Below, one piece after another: positions 18,473 through 26,749 of a stretch of DNA of 64,000 nt. Position 1 is the first letter of the stretch; each line of letters begins with the position of its first letter. The notes under the pieces were generated by a model. The model did no database searches, was not told the origin of the DNA, and was given only the letters and a program-made list of their open reading frames with translations. The stretch is from Cupriavidus necator A5-1 (GTDB taxonomy: Bacteria; Pseudomonadota; Gammaproteobacteria; Burkholderiales; Burkholderiaceae): the NCBI RefSeq assembly GCF_000744095.1, contig NZ_JQLI01000008.1:3844001-3908000 (forward strand). Reading direction: 5' to 3'. Both the position numbers and the translations under genes were made by a program.

Positions 18473-18864
18473 AGAAAGTCGCAACCGAGATTTGCAGCTT
18501 CGCATTTGTCGGCGTCCTCGGTTTCTTAGTGGATGCTGGCGTTCTCTATCTCCTTAAAGCTCAACTCGGTCTCTATTGGGGTCGAGCCGCTTCATTTTTG
18601 TGCGCCGCATCGATCACCTGGATAATTAACAGATCTATGACGTTTAGCGGTCGACATTCCGGTCAGTCGATGCTTCGTGAGTACTTAAGCTATCTATTGC
18701 TAATGTGCGGCGGAGGAGCTGTCAACTATGGGGCTTACGCTGTAAGCATATCGATTAGCACGAGAGTCGCAGCTCACCCTATTATCGGGGTCGCCATTGG
18801 AAGCCTGGCGGGTTTGAGTGTCAATTATGTCTCATCCAGGTTCCTACTGTTTCAAAAAGCTTAA
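18469..18864 (+). CDS. GtrA-family four-helix membrane protein (putative lipid-linked sugar flippase)
   Basis: This is a 131-residue protein with four predicted membrane helices and the GtrA-family features FAFVGVLGFLVDAGVLYLL at the start and SITWIINRSMTF in the middle. The tail NYVSSRFLLF, shared with most GtrA proteins, closes it. GtrA proteins are thought to flip undecaprenyl-phosphate-glucose in O-antigen glucosylation. It starts with GTG overlapping the GT2 stop, so the two are made together. Base composition falls visibly in this gene compared with the genes before 17.5 kb, marking the left edge of the AT-richer island. Confidence 0.88.
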   Translation: MKKVATEICSFAFVGVLGFLVDAGVLYLLKAQLGLYWGRAASFLCAASITWIINRSMTFSGRHSGQSMLREYLSYLLLMCGGGAVNYGAYAVSISISTRVAAHPIIGVAIGSLAGLSVNYVSSRFLLFQKA

Positions 18865-19149
18865 GTCTTAGGGTGGCGCAAGCGCGTACTCTGTATTGCC
18901 TTTGTCGCCGCTCTCCCAATTGGGGGGAAATGACAGGTCGGTGACATGCCAGGGCACATTGCTATTGGCTCTCACACCGGAACTTACCGACTGGACACCC
19001 GAAGGTCGGATCGGCAGCGCTCCCCACGTGCGGCAGGTTCGACTAGCATTCGAATTATTCGGCGTACGTCGGGGGCAGGCACCAAAACTGGTTCATTGCT
19101 GCGAGACACGAACGTGTGTGACCCCGTCTGACCCGCAGCCTGTTCATAT
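18865..19149. other. Convergent intergenic spacer (285 bp)
   Basis: This spacer lies between the GtrA gene (+) and a large glycosyltransferase gene (-). I see no convincing gene, terminator hairpin or insertion-sequence end. An 85-codon frame crosses it but shows no family features. Confidence 0.6.
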
Positions 19150-21813
19150 CTAGCTCACTCGGCCACCGTCCCAAGTCGAGCATGCCCCTGAAATCAGCAA
19201 GCGCTCCCTAAGCGTGTACTCATATGTTTCGAGCATGCGTCTAACGTCTAGTCGGCGCTCCGCGAAACTGCGAGCCTCGCGCTTCAAATCTGCGAGTCGC
19301 TGGGGAGCGCTGCACAATTCCATAATGCTCTTGGCAAACCCATCGTAGTCGCCTGGCTCGAATAAAAAGCCGGAACACCCTTCTTCAAGCATGTCGGGTA
19401 GCGCACCGACGCGCGACGCCAACACCGGACAACCATTAGCCAGCGCCTCCATGACGACATTTGGTCGTCCATCAAGGCGTGACGGGAGCACCAGCATGTC
19501 ATACAGCCGCAGGTAAGGGCCAACGTCCGGCACAGATCCACACATGACGAAGCGGCCAGGCGCAAAATGGGCATCATCAATAGCCTGGCGCAGCGCGGCT
19601 TCCAAGGGGCCTGTACCCGTCATCATGAAAGTCACGGGCATATGGGCTGGCACACGCTTTGCGATTTCAACGAAACCAAGCGGGTCCTTCTCGGACGACC
19701 ATCGGCCGGAGAAACCTACGACCACCGTGCCTGGCACGACATCGTGTTTAGCGAACAAACTGGCATCCTTTGGCCCAGGCGCGTTCACCATGAGGTCCAC
19801 ACCGCTCTCAATGACCTTGATTTTGTCTGCCGTCTCGCCGGCTGCCAGCAGCCACTCCCTTACCTCATTGTTCTCCACGAGATTGAGATCAATCAGCTTC
19901 GCGTAGCGGCGATTATTACCCGTGTGACCCACTGTATTGAATAGCAGGTCGACTACGCGTAGATTGGGATATGACATCTTCAGTGCCGGTAGACGATCGT
20001 AGAAAAAGGCACTGCCTACGATCCAAAGCAACTGAATATTCCTGGTGGCAAACAGGTAGTCGACAAAGTCATGCCAGCGTTCCGGTGAAAGGAAACGCGG
20101 CAGATGATAAATCTCATCGGTCGCTTCCGCGAACCAAGAAGTGGTTTCCCCGTTTGCTTCGTTGGTCGGAATCGAGCTGACAATAATTACGCGCCACCCG
20201 CATCTTGACAAGTGGGTAACGATCGCACTCAGCAGCCGCTCCGCCCCGCCAAGGACAAGAAACGGTACGGCCAGTAGCAGTATGGGCGCCCGTCCGTCGG
20301 GTATATGACGACGTGCGAGATTGCGTAATGGGCGAGGTTCTCGGTACGCCGTCTCGGCGCGATGCCGGGCTTTGTGGATGGCTTCCGGTGTCAGCACGTC
20401 GGCGTTGAACGCGAGCACTGCTGCGCGCTGCGTTTCCATATCAAGCACCGAGTCGCTGTTGCTGAGTGTGACACCATGACTGCGATATAGCAGCAGCGGC
20501 TCGCCCGTAATGTTAATGTAGCGGGCGCCCAGCGCGGCCAGGCGAGTCCAAAACAACCAATCTTCATGGACATGGCCGGTAGCGGGATCCGAGTCGCGAT
20601 ACCCCCCTGCCTCGTGCCACAGCCGGCGCCGATATACGGCACAGGTCAACACCTGATTGGATTCCATCAGCACATCGACATTCGGGTGCTCCAGGGGAAT
20701 CCAGCGATCGCTTCTCTCGCCAAAGAACTGTAGACCTGTCGAGACGACGTCGTAGCCATAATGCTCGAGGAGGAAAACAGCCTTCTCCACGTAGGTCGGC
20801 ATAAGGCGATCGTCCGCGTCAAGGCAACAGATGTACTTGCCGCGCGCGTGACTGATGCCGAAATTGCGATTGGCACCCGCGCGATGAGGCTTGTCTTGAA
20901 GCAGGATGCGCACTCGAGACGAGACCCGTTCGGCCAGTTCTGCGAACTGTTGCCGCGAAGCGATAGAACTCGAGCCTCCCTCCACGACGATAATTTCGAC
21001 ATCCTTCAGCGTCTGCATTTCTACCGACTCGATTGCTTCGGCAACCAGGTGCCCATAGTTGAAGCAAGGGATGACAATGCTAACGAGCGGACGATCAACC
21101 GGCCACTCCTCAAGATCGATGCTGTCCGCTGCGCCCTCGAATATGCCGGCTGAGGGCAGCAATGCTGCCGGGGCGCGCAGCTTCGCGGCTACCGCTGCCG
21201 CCTGGGCAGCGGCAGCCTCCTTTCGGCGGCGGCTAACCTCACGTAGGTTTGCAAACAGCTTCAGCTTTAGACTCCACCAAACCAGCTTCAGGACTTGGCG
21301 TAGACGGCGCGCAATATACGGATGGCGCGTGCCGAAGCGCCGCAGTGGCGACGTCAGACGCCAAGCAGTGCTATTGGTAATCGCATGCAAATGCTGCTCA
21401 ATGGCAGCTCGCGCTGCCTCGGCCTGCTCAACGCGGGAATTGACGCTAGCCGCCCTCGCATTGGCCTTGGCAGCCAGTGTCTCGAACATTGCCGCACGTT
21501 CAATCTCACGAGCAATGGCCCGCGCAGCCTGGGCTGTGTTCAGACGGGCATCGTTACGGCAGAGTTCGAGCTCGGCCTTCAGTACACGGATTTCCTCAAG
21601 CCGTCCCTGCAACTCAATAGCCTCTGGCGCTTGTAAGGGCAGTTCGCCCTCCACTGCTGCGTCAGGATCGACGGTGTCGTACGTGGTACGGCGTTCAGAC
21701 GAGAACAGCTTGTTCCCCTCGATCAGGGACATTTTGCCCTGAGACTTTTGCTCAACCTGTTTCACGTGTACTCGCTGTCTACTACGATGCCGATGTAGAA
21801 GGAATCCCGTCAT
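19150..21813 (-). CDS. Large bifunctional glycosyltransferase: coiled coil, GT2 and GT4 domains
   Basis: This 887-residue protein has three parts. Residues ~66-148 are charged and Ala/Glu-rich with heptad character (predicted coiled coil), ending in ITNSTAWRLTSPLRR, a short motif often found before GT or methyltransferase domains in antigen loci. Residues ~243-480 are a GT2 domain with SIVIPCFNYGHL and the acidic LDADD (331-335). Residues ~510-870 are a GT4 GT-B domain with VLGGAERLLSAIV and a donor region SRLDGRPNVVMEALANG. It probably adds two sugars in sequence. The start is uncertain: 21732 (MSLIEGNK) is also reasonable, and neither has a strong ribosome site. It is downstream of the deoxysugar genes and may use their product. 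Confidence 0.88.
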   Translation of the reverse strand: MTGFLLHRHRSRQRVHVKQVEQKSQGKMSLIEGNKLFSSERRTTYDTVDPDAAVEGELPLQAPEAIELQGRLEEIRVLKAELELCRNDARLNTAQAARAIAREIERAAMFETLAAKANARAASVNSRVEQAEAARAAIEQHLHAITNSTAWRLTSPLRRFGTRHPYIARRLRQVLKLVWWSLKLKLFANLREVSRRRKEAAAAQAAAVAAKLRAPAALLPSAGIFEGAADSIDLEEWPVDRPLVSIVIPCFNYGHLVAEAIESVEMQTLKDVEIIVVEGGSSSIASRQQFAELAERVSSRVRILLQDKPHRAGANRNFGISHARGKYICCLDADDRLMPTYVEKAVFLLEHYGYDVVSTGLQFFGERSDRWIPLEHPNVDVLMESNQVLTCAVYRRRLWHEAGGYRDSDPATGHVHEDWLFWTRLAALGARYINITGEPLLLYRSHGVTLSNSDSVLDMETQRAAVLAFNADVLTPEAIHKARHRAETAYREPRPLRNLARRHIPDGRAPILLLAVPFLVLGGAERLLSAIVTHLSRCGWRVIIVSSIPTNEANGETTSWFAEATDEIYHLPRFLSPERWHDFVDYLFATRNIQLLWIVGSAFFYDRLPALKMSYPNLRVVDLLFNTVGHTGNNRRYAKLIDLNLVENNEVREWLLAAGETADKIKVIESGVDLMVNAPGPKDASLFAKHDVVPGTVVVGFSGRWSSEKDPLGFVEIAKRVPAHMPVTFMMTGTGPLEAALRQAIDDAHFAPGRFVMCGSVPDVGPYLRLYDMLVLPSRLDGRPNVVMEALANGCPVLASRVGALPDMLEEGCSGFLFEPGDYDGFAKSIMELCSAPQRLADLKREARSFAERRLDVRRMLETYEYTLRERLLISGACSTWDGGRVS

Positions 21814-21867
21814 GGACGGAGCTGTGCAGTCCGCGGTTCTTTGCCAACCTCGTACGCCTTGCGGGAA

Positions 21868-22803
21868 TCAAGGAGCCGGAACCACGTCGAGTTGGCTCCG
21901 GGCATCGGCCAGCATGGCTGCCAGAACCGCGTCCATATCGGGGAGCGCGGGTTCAAAACCAAGTCTCTTCAGCTTGGCCGGGTCACCACAAAAGCGGGAA
22001 AAGGTACTGTTACCCTTGCGAGCGATGTCAAACTCCAGGTGGATCGGGACACCAGATAGCTCGATAAGCCGACGCGTGACATCGCCAAGATTCCAGCCGC
22101 GGCCGGTGCAGATATTGACCACTTCTCCTGAAGCGCCGGCTACGCCGCCCAGCCCGATCAGCAAACGGGCAGCTTCACCCGCCTCAATGAAATCTCGCTC
22201 GACATCCAGATCACCTGTGCGAAGCACCCCGCCCGTGTCACCGATTCCCGCAACTTGGCGAGCGAAGCTACCCAGCGCAAGCGTTGCCGACATTCCCGGC
22301 CCGATGGGATTAAAGATCCGCGCGACAACCACCGGCAACCCCCGCGAAGCAGCGGCCAGGCCATGCAAGGTCTGGGCGTACTTGCTGATGCCGTAAGACG
22401 ATACCGGTCGGCAAGCATACGATTCGGAGACAGGAAGCTCAGCATCCTGTACCGGCCCATACTCAGCCGCGCTTCCCGCCAGCACCACCGTCGGCGATGG
22501 CTTCAACGCCGCCGCAGCGTCTAACAAGTGAGATGCAAACACAGCGTTCGCCACATATAGTTCGGCAACAGTTGTCGCGCTCGAGAGACCCGCAAGATGC
22601 AGGATCAACTGTGGTGCGGCCTGCTCAACGACACGCACAACCTCAACTGCGTCGTCAGGTCGCATCAGTGTCGTACAGACTTCTCCGTGCATGGAGACGC
22701 GGGGCTGCCGGCTAAGCGCAATGACGTCTGCGCCGCTAGCCCGAAGTTGGGCTACCACATGTCGCCCAAGAAAGCCGCTAGCTCCCGTCACCAGCACTCG
22801 CAT
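21868..22803 (-). CDS. NDP-4-keto-6-deoxyhexose reductase (Rmd-like extended SDR)
   Basis: This is a 311-residue extended short-chain dehydrogenase. The nucleotide-binding GASGFLG is at residues 7-13, and the active-site Tyr and Lys are in SSYGISKYAQ. The later RIFNPIGPGM segment is characteristic of GDP-6-deoxy-D-mannose reductase (Rmd)-like enzymes. It would reduce the 4-keto sugar made by the 4,6-dehydratase at 23557, giving a nucleotide-6-deoxysugar. The gap to the nucleotidyltransferase gene is three bases. GDP-D-rhamnose is one possible product; the exact base and stereochemistry are not provable here, and a 4-epimerase role is an alternative. Confidence 0.82.
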   Translation of the reverse strand: MRVLVTGASGFLGRHVVAQLRASGADVIALSRQPRVSMHGEVCTTLMRPDDAVEVVRVVEQAAPQLILHLAGLSSATTVAELYVANAVFASHLLDAAAALKPSPTVVLAGSAAEYGPVQDAELPVSESYACRPVSSYGISKYAQTLHGLAAASRGLPVVVARIFNPIGPGMSATLALGSFARQVAGIGDTGGVLRTGDLDVERDFIEAGEAARLLIGLGGVAGASGEVVNICTGRGWNLGDVTRRLIELSGVPIHLEFDIARKGNSTFSRFCGDPAKLKRLGFEPALPDMDAVLAAMLADARSQLDVVPAP

Positions 22804-22806
22804 CAG

Positions 22807-23523
22807 TCAAGTCCTCAGGAAAAGTTCGCGCTGTTCATCAAACATCTTCTGCGCCAGCGCGTAGTCATCGGGGCGACCGATATCCAGCCAAAAGCTGTTG
22901 TCCTGCTTGTGGCAAAGCACGGTCTTGCCTTCCGCAACCAATAGCCTGGCCAAGTCGGGCATGTCCAGATACACCTCTGGCTTCAAATGCGACTGGACTG
23001 CGTCGCGCCTCAGTACATAGATCCCCATGCTCACAAGATGGCGAGTCACAGGCTTTTCGAGATATCCCAGCAGCCGATTATTGGCATCCGTCTGCAACAG
23101 GCCGAAGTCGATCTTGACTTCGCGCTCGTACGTTCCCACAGTGGCGGCGGCACCAGTTGCCCGGTGCTCAGCAATCATGCGCCGAATGTCCAGCGTAGTT
23201 AGCAGATCGCCATTGGTCACGATGAAATCGCCCTCTAGGTTCCCCATCAGGCTGCCCAATGGGCCCGCCGTGCCCAGCGGAGTGTTCTCGAGGCTGTACT
23301 CCACCTTCAACCCAAAACGCGAGCCATCTCCGCAAAACGCGCGGATCAGGTGATGGAGATGGTTGACCGCGAGGAACACCTCAGTCACTCCGGCTTCGCG
23401 CAGCTGATGCAGTAGCAACTCCAGCACAGGCATGTCGCCAAGCGGCATCAGCGGCTTAGGAAAGAGTGCCGTGTAGGGTTGAAGGCGAGTGCCCTTCCCG
23501 CCGGCCATGATCACTGCTTGCAT
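22807..23523 (-). CDS. Sugar-1-phosphate nucleotidyltransferase
   Basis: This is a 238-residue NTP_transferase-fold enzyme that would join a sugar-1-phosphate to an NTP with release of pyrophosphate. The opening VIMAGGKGTRLQPYT and KPLMPLGDMPVLE is the family signature; TNGDLL holds the metal-binding Asp, and SMGIYVL and FWLDIGRPDDY are late family motifs. It is short and lacks the C-terminal beta-helix of GlmU- or GMP-type enzymes, so it resembles stand-alone mannose- or glucose-1-phosphate nucleotidyltransferases of heptose and deoxysugar pathways. It lies between a reductase and a dehydratase gene, in one leftward operon. Confidence 0.87.
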   Translation of the reverse strand: MQAVIMAGGKGTRLQPYTALFPKPLMPLGDMPVLELLLHQLREAGVTEVFLAVNHLHHLIRAFCGDGSRFGLKVEYSLENTPLGTAGPLGSLMGNLEGDFIVTNGDLLTTLDIRRMIAEHRATGAAATVGTYEREVKIDFGLLQTDANNRLLGYLEKPVTRHLVSMGIYVLRRDAVQSHLKPEVYLDMPDLARLLVAEGKTVLCHKQDNSFWLDIGRPDDYALAQKMFDEQRELFLRT

Positions 23524-23556
23524 GTGTTCTCCATACCGTGTGCGGCCAAATCGGGC

Positions 23557-24543
23557 TTACACGTTGTAGACGTTCGGTCTGTAAAGATGGATGTTGCGGC
23601 GCACGTACTCGATAGTCTGAAGTAGGCCATCGTCTACACTGACCACCGGCGACCAGCCCATCAACCTTGCCGCCTTGGAGTTATCGGACACGAGCTTCAG
23701 CACTTCGCTCTTGTCCGGACGCATGCGCACTGCGCTTTGCACGATCGGCTTATCCACTCCCATTAGCCTGAGGATGCGCTCAGCGAAATGGCCGATGGTA
23801 AAGGTTTCGCCTGTGCCGAGGTTGATCGTTTCCCCCTCGATGCCTTCAGTGGTCGAGGCGGCGATGAAGCCCTCCACGGTATCCGACACGAAAGTCATGT
23901 CGCGCTCCGGCGTCAGCGAGCCGAGCTCAATCTCATCACGCGTTAGAGCCTGCGAAATAATGGTAGGAATAAATGCGCGGGCAGACTGTCGCGGACCGTA
24001 AGTGTTAAAGGGACGGAGCGTCACCACGCCAGTATCGAAGGAGCGATAGTAGCTTTCGGCGATCTTGTCGGCGCCGATCTTTGATGCCGAATACGGCGAC
24101 TGGCCCTGCAGAGGATGCTCTTCGCCAATGGGCACGCGCAGTGCGGTCCCATAAGTTTCGGAGGTACTGGTGTGCACAACTCGGCTTACTGAGAGGCGAC
24201 GAGCAGCCTCCAGCACGTTGAGCGTACCTTCGACATTGGTGCGCACATAGCTGCGCGGCGCGACGTACGAATACGGAATGGCGATCAGCGCGGCTAGATG
24301 ACACACCACCTCGATCCCCTGCATGGCATGCATAACGAAGTCGCCATCATCCACGTTGCCGGAGATGACGCGGAACTGCCCTTTTACATCATCGCTGACC
24401 GTCTCTAGATGGCCCCAGCTCGAAGACGAACCATAGCGAACCATGGCCGTGACATCGGCTCCACGGCGGACAAGCGCTTCCACAAGGTGGCTGCCGATAA
24501 AACCACCCGCGCCCGTTACAAGGTACTTGCGACCTGTTACCAT
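23557..24543 (-). CDS. NDP-hexose 4,6-dehydratase (extended SDR, LegB/GMD-like)
   Basis: This 328-residue extended SDR carries GAGGFIG in the N-terminal NAD-binding loop. The STSETYG segment matches the TS/TD-E pair of 4,6-dehydratases, and SPYSASKIGADK contains the catalytic Tyr and Lys. It would convert an NDP-hexose or NDP-HexNAc to its 4-keto-6-deoxy form. The MVRYGSSSSWGHLE stretch after the first strands is like NAD-dependent 4,6-dehydratases of legionaminate-type and GDP-sugar pathways. The ATG at 24543 has GAGGA just upstream and starts at the natural position; an earlier in-frame ATG is not needed. It is the first gene of the leftward operon 24543-19150. Confidence 0.84.
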   Translation of the reverse strand: MVTGRKYLVTGAGGFIGSHLVEALVRRGADVTAMVRYGSSSSWGHLETVSDDVKGQFRVISGNVDDGDFVMHAMQGIEVVCHLAALIAIPYSYVAPRSYVRTNVEGTLNVLEAARRLSVSRVVHTSTSETYGTALRVPIGEEHPLQGQSPYSASKIGADKIAESYYRSFDTGVVTLRPFNTYGPRQSARAFIPTIISQALTRDEIELGSLTPERDMTFVSDTVEGFIAASTTEGIEGETINLGTGETFTIGHFAERILRLMGVDKPIVQSAVRMRPDKSEVLKLVSDNSKAARLMGWSPVVSVDDGLLQTIEYVRRNIHLYRPNVYNV

Positions 24544-25040
24544 CACATCCTCATGGCTACAAAATGGGCAGTATATTCGCACACATACGGCGTCGGCGCC
24601 ACCGCCGCAAGTCGTCCGTCAGATGCCACCGACGTCACTCAAGGGATGTCATGTGCCACTCTTTGAGATCAAATTCGCAGGCGATAGGCAAGGTGCTCTT
24701 GCAGAGGTTGCGGACATCGTGCGGCGGAAGTTCTGCGGACTCACAACGGCGCGCAGACTCACCTAGCGCACTTGCGTCCGCGAACGCCCCCTCAATCAAG
24801 CTATGAGAACCAATGTGGCGTTTTCCTGCTGGTGATGACTTTAATCCCTCTGGATCCAAACAAACAACACGAATATATTGCGCAGATAGCTGCATTCGCA
24901 ACTTCGGCGCACTGAGCACAAGAGCGATGCCAACCTTCTTGACATCACGAACCTCGCGACTTCCGTTCCTTAGCTAACTGCAAATTGGCCAGTGCTAATT
25001 TCCTTTGGAAGGATTGACCGATCCGATATTCTGAGCCCTT
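24544..25040. other. 497-bp divergent intergenic region
   Basis: This region lies between the leftward dehydratase operon and the rightward methyltransferase operon, so it must carry both promoters. It is AT-richer than the backbone. I find no convincing gene: a 94-codon minus-strand frame (24635-24919) has no domain features or ribosome site. No clear -35/-10 pair stood out. Confidence 0.6.
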
Positions 25041-26177
25041 ATGATGACAAACGACGCTAATGCGAATTTTCTTTGCAACGTATGCTCACATTCCCGCGTC
25101 TCCCGCATCCTAATGCGAGGAGATGGGAAACGCGTCCTGTTTTGCGAAAATTGTGGAATGGGCATAATTGAGTCACCACCCACGGATACCAGCACCTTCT
25201 ATGAAGATGGTTATTATGGCAGCGAATCCGGTGGCGAGCTTGGTTATAGTGATTACGCCTATACAGCAGAGCACAGTCTGTTATGGGTAAAGTTTTTGAT
25301 CGAAGCCCTGGTAACCGGTGGGCGCGTGCTGGATGTTGGCTGTGCTGATGGCTTTCTGCTTCGTAAGCTCGGCTCAAACTTTGAGCGATATGGCATTGAA
25401 ATGAATTCGCAGGCAGCTACTCGCGCGAGAGAATATGGGGTACAAATAATCGCGAGCGATGTGCTTACCGACGCATTCAAACAGAACTTCCGCAATTCGT
25501 TCGATATCATCACATCCATCGCAACATTTGAGCATGTTCTAGACTTGCGCAGCGCATTTTCGGCTTGCGTGGACGCCCTCAAGCCCGACGGCGCGCTAAT
25601 TTTCGAGGTACCTCTTATCTCCGAAGTACGTGATAACAAAGATTGGCTTCATGGTTCCTATGAACATATTTATTACCCAACAGTGCAGAGTGTAGAGGCG
25701 CTGCTATCCAATACAGGCGACCTCTTCCACCTAGGATTTGAATCTGAAATAGAAGGGTACAGCTCGACATATATAGGCGCCGTGACCCGTAGCGCCATGA
25801 CATTTTCAAAATTAGAGCATCTATTTAAGATCATGAGGCAAAACAACCTCAATGATCTGAATAATGACGAGATTATTCTCAATCTCTCATATAATGTCAT
25901 CCACTCGTTTCAATCAACTCCAGAACGGGTACTTGCACTCCCACTCCTGCTTCAGAACGCATACAGCACAAGTCTAATAAATCGCCTTATTCAATTATGG
26001 CACTCCGACTGCACTGCCGCAGAAAGCGCTCAGTGGCATAAGACGCAAGCAAGGAATTGGGAAAATGTCTATCGAGAATCAGTTGAAACTACTCAGTGGC
26101 ACAGGACGCAGGCGAAGAATTGGGAGAATGCTTTTGAGGAGTTAAAAAAAAGCATCACCCAAAAACCAGCCGAATAG
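25041..26177 (+). CDS. Class I SAM methyltransferase with N-terminal Cys4 zinc-type motif and C-terminal repeats
   Basis: This is a 378-residue methyltransferase. Four cysteines (C12, C15, C35, C38) form a CxxC-19-CxxC knuckle that would bind zinc, a layout shared with sugar C- and O-methyltransferases of antibiotic and O-antigen clusters. SAM motif I, VLDVGCADGF, is at residues 96-105, and FDIITSIATFEHV is the post-motif II region. The last ~48 residues hold two 21-residue tandem repeats beginning QWHKTQARNWEN and QWHRTQAKNWEN, rich in aromatic and charged residues and likely helical. It probably methylates a sugar of the glycan made here. It is the first gene of the AT-richer rightward run; 572 bases separate it from the next gene. 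Confidence 0.85.
   Translation: MMTNDANANFLCNVCSHSRVSRILMRGDGKRVLFCENCGMGIIESPPTDTSTFYEDGYYGSESGGELGYSDYAYTAEHSLLWVKFLIEALVTGGRVLDVGCADGFLLRKLGSNFERYGIEMNSQAATRAREYGVQIIASDVLTDAFKQNFRNSFDIITSIATFEHVLDLRSAFSACVDALKPDGALIFEVPLISEVRDNKDWLHGSYEHIYYPTVQSVEALLSNTGDLFHLGFESEIEGYSSTYIGAVTRSAMTFSKLEHLFKIMRQNNLNDLNNDEIILNLSYNVIHSFQSTPERVLALPLLLQNAYSTSLINRLIQLWHSDCTAAESAQWHKTQARNWENVYRESVETTQWHRTQAKNWENAFEELKKSITQKPAE
26031..26156 (+). repeat. Two tandem 63-bp units encoding a 21-residue repeat
   Basis: Units start at 26031 and 26094, both with CAGTGGCA. They encode residues 331-351 and 352-372 of the methyltransferase. The units differ at several positions, so this is an old duplication rather than a fresh slippage product. 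Confidence 0.8.
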
Positions 26178-26673
26178 GTGGCTCGTGAGCCGTTATAGCA
26201 GCTTTTTCTTGAATTATCCGCGAGCATTTGGCAGTAGCTGACTGGGAGTATCCGAGAGCGCTCTAGCGTGAGAAGCACCGCGGTACAGATATCTGCACCG
26301 GATATGCTCGGCAAACTTAATCATTGCGACCACTCGCCGCCATCAAGACGCTCCACGCTTCGCCTTAGGCGGAAAGCTCCCCGGCTTTGCAGCCCCGCCC
26401 TCCGTGCTGTTGGGCATGCCAAACTGTGCAGGCCGCATCAAAGGGCATTCTTGAACCTACCGGACGAAATTCACTAACGCTGTAGTAATTCGGAGCCTCT
26501 CTCCACATAGCGTTGACCGGCTGTGCTACACGGCCGACCTGCATGCATTCCGCAATGACTAGAAATCTCGTCCGACCATCCAAATGGTCGATCCAACACC
26601 GCGACGAAAACCACATTTGGCACGCGCCTGTCAACGGCGCCGCGCTCGGCAGCCAATCCGGGCCATGCAATGG

Positions 26674-26702
26674 TGGTGTCATGTTGCTTCCGCGGTTAAA
26701 AT
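26674..26702 (+). promoter_or_regulatory. Possible sigma70 promoter upstream of the membrane GT2 gene
   Basis: TGGTGT (26674-26679), a 17-bp spacer, and TAAAAT (26697-26702). The -10 is five of six to consensus; the -35 is weak. Transcription would start near 26709, placing the palindrome at 26720-26740 in the 5' leader. Confidence 0.35.
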
Positions 26703-26719
26703 ACGGGATTTTCCAACTA

Positions 26720-26740
26720 ATAGCTGCCATGGGCAGCTAT
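26720..26740. repeat. Perfect 9-bp palindrome with 3-base loop just before a ribosome binding site
   Basis: Arms ATAGCTGCC and GGCAGCTAT (26720-26728 and 26732-26740) flank ATG. GGGGG, the likely Shine-Dalgarno of the gene at 26750, begins at the next base. In RNA it would fold into a tight hairpin abutting the ribosome site; as DNA it could be a dyad operator. Confidence 0.7.
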
Positions 26741-26749
26741 GGGGGCTAG

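Larger units (their letters stand above)
26178..26749. other. 572-bp non-coding stretch inside the AT-richer island
   Basis: No convincing gene is seen. The middle (about 26340-26680) looks more GC-rich than the genes on either side, which suggests an inserted or decayed segment. A minus-strand frame at 26365-26730 has no recognisable domain. The last 80 bases hold a possible promoter and a perfect palindrome before the next gene (listed separately). Confidence 0.55.

Noticed and set aside
18896..19153. 85-residue frame after gtrA, considered as an insertion-sequence remnant
   Set aside because: No transposase motif, terminal repeats or target duplication could be seen.
24635..24919. Possible 94-residue protein in the divergent spacer
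   Set aside because: No ribosome site, no family features, and the composition looks non-coding.
26365..26730. 121-residue minus-strand frame considered as a decayed transposase
   Set aside because: No recognisable catalytic motif or terminal repeats; kept only as an unexplained spacer.
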